This document shows, in pieces, positions 22,731 through 23,538 of a stretch of DNA of 23,538 nt. The first letter of the stretch is position 1; every line of letters starts with the position of its first letter. The notes under the pieces are model-generated. The model was not told the DNA's origin. It was given only the letters and a program-made list of their open reading frames with translations, and made no database searches. The stretch comes from Verrucomicrobia subdivision 3 bacterium UBA7542 (GTDB lineage: Bacteria; Verrucomicrobiota; Verrucomicrobiia; Limisphaerales; UBA11358): contig DLMG01000067.1 of NCBI GenBank assembly GCA_002479245.1, forward strand, positions 1-23,538. Reading direction: 5' to 3'. The position numbers were made by a program, and so were the translations under genes.

Positions 22731-23435
22731 TCAACTCAAAATGGGGAGCGCGACCGTCCCGGTCGCCGTTCGGAACGCCCTCTGCTTGTAAAACAGCATT
22801 GAGAGAAGCAAGCCGACGCCAACCAACGCTAGGGTTCCAGGTTCAGGGACAGGACTTACCTGCATGCTGACCTGGGGCACGAAGAGATTCGGGTAGGCCG
22901 GGAAACCGGCGGTCCTGCCATCCCAGGCGCTATTGATCTGCAACAAACCGGACGACTCGGTGTAGGGAATAATCGGCAGGCCGCCAGAATTGCTGGGGGG
23001 CACAAAGAAGGTGCCGCTGTTGAGAAGGCCGGAGAAACCAATGCGGTACTCATCACCGGAAAGCAACGTCGCCGAGATGGGAAGCGTTATCGTGCCGCCG
23101 GTCAAACTACCCTGAGCTGAAGCGATGAGTAACTGCGTGTTGGAGTCGTAAATCACCGCTTCGGCCAATCCGCTCCCGCCGATTCCGCTCAGCGTCATAG
23201 AGCTGACAGCCAGATTTACCGGAGATAAGACGGTAACGTCCACGGCGCGCGTTTCGTTGTAACTTTGACCCGCGATAAATGAACCGCTGGTTCCCGAATC
23301 CATGTAAATGGTGGTGGCGGCGGCCAGGCCTGTGCCAGCAACGAAGATCGAGATGGCGACGCAAAACTGCGGAAGCACCTTTGCGCCCGGACCGCGGTAT
23401 TTTCGAGTTTGATGAACGGACATATAAGTTTTCAT
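22731..23435 (-). CDS. PEP-CTERM sorted exported protein
   Basis: A 234-residue exported protein. The leader is long (signal region to about AAAT, residue 41, with FCVAISIFVAGTGLAA as the hydrophobic core). Residues about 42-190 form a beta-rich domain (TIYMDSGTSGSFIAGQSYN to YRIGFSGLL) that resembles the unnamed beta-sandwich domains common in PEP-CTERM proteins. The sorting signal is VPEPG at 196-200, hydrophobic segment LALVGVGLLLSMLF and basic KQR. Unusually, 15 more residues (AFRTATGTVALPILS) follow; they are encoded by a GCGACC/GGTCGC palindromic repeat. AGAAAGG lies before the ATG, as in the other PEP-CTERM gene. Confidence 0.9.
   Translation of the reverse strand: MKTYMSVHQTRKYRGPGAKVLPQFCVAISIFVAGTGLAAATTIYMDSGTSGSFIAGQSYNETRAVDVTVLSPVNLAVSSMTLSGIGGSGLAEAVIYDSNTQLLIASAQGSLTGGTITLPISATLLSGDEYRIGFSGLLNSGTFFVPPSNSGGLPIIPYTESSGLLQINSAWDGRTAGFPAYPNLFVPQVSMQVSPVPEPGTLALVGVGLLLSMLFYKQRAFRTATGTVALPILS
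22750..22766. repeat. Palindrome at the 3' end of the PEP-CTERM gene
   Basis: GCGACC (22750-22755) and GGTCGC (22761-22766) with a 5-nt loop, part of a longer interspersed element. It lies inside the reading frame and encodes part of the extra tail after the sorting signal. Confidence 0.7.
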
Positions 23436-23479
23436 TCTGATTGCCTTTCTGATTAAGATGACCTTGTACTCCGATTCCC

Positions 23480-23511
23480 CTTCCTGTCGATATTTAGTTA
23501 TCCACAGGAAG
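23480..23511. promoter_or_regulatory. Inverted repeat upstream of the PEP-CTERM gene
   Basis: CTTCCTGT (23480-23487) and ACAGGAAG (23504-23511), perfect 8-nt arms with a 16-nt AT-rich spacer, 45-76 bp upstream of the ATG at 23435. Spacing and position fit a dimeric regulator site or promoter-proximal operator. No regulator is identified. Confidence 0.45.
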
Positions 23512-23538
23512 CGGGTCGAATTGACTCAAGTTAAACAT

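Overview
The window looks like a chromosomal segment of a Verrucomicrobiota bacterium, probably from the Pedosphaerales/Limisphaerales side. This is inferred from three things: a long protein built of 'Gloeo_Verruco' (TIGR03803-type) repeats, two PEP-CTERM proteins, and intergenic regions packed with short interspersed repeats. I see no rRNA, tRNA or CRISPR array.

Layout. 1-6230: a secreted endonuclease/exonuclease/phosphatase-fold protein, a small SHOCT-like lipoprotein and a DUF3300-DUF2950 gene pair, all on the minus strand, then a secreted GH5 glycoside hydrolase on the plus strand. 6231-7733: a second, more divergent GH5-like hydrolase with a C-terminal beta-sandwich. 7734-9080: repeats and a broken DNA-methyltransferase fragment. 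9081-17209: large secreted repeat proteins (720 and 828 aa, minus), a PEP-CTERM beta-propeller (plus), a small hypothetical gene, and a coiled-coil lipoprotein (plus). 17210-18251: dense repeats and a second broken copy of the same methyltransferase fragment. 18299-20995: an apparently intact restriction-modification locus. A Dam-like adenine methyltransferase and a PD-(D/E)XK endonuclease are translationally coupled on the minus strand, divergent from a small XRE regulator, with a 22-bp inverted repeat between them. 21045-22173: two remnants of DpnI/Dam-replacing-type endonucleases flanking a small membrane protein. 22178-23435: two adjacent small genes and a second PEP-CTERM protein.

Two themes connect the window. 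The first is cell-surface and carbohydrate biology: GH5 enzymes, PEP-CTERM proteins and large exported repeat proteins. The second is DNA methylation and restriction. There is one intact system, four pieces of restriction or methylation debris, and a GATC-rich interspersed repeat family. One member of that family runs directly into the start of the methyltransferase fragments, and a related GATC cluster sits in the 5' region of the intact methyltransferase gene. Several pseudogenes and the ends of some live genes have been invaded by small palindromic elements, often in frame. This makes the window a compact record of palindromic-repeat insertion into coding DNA.
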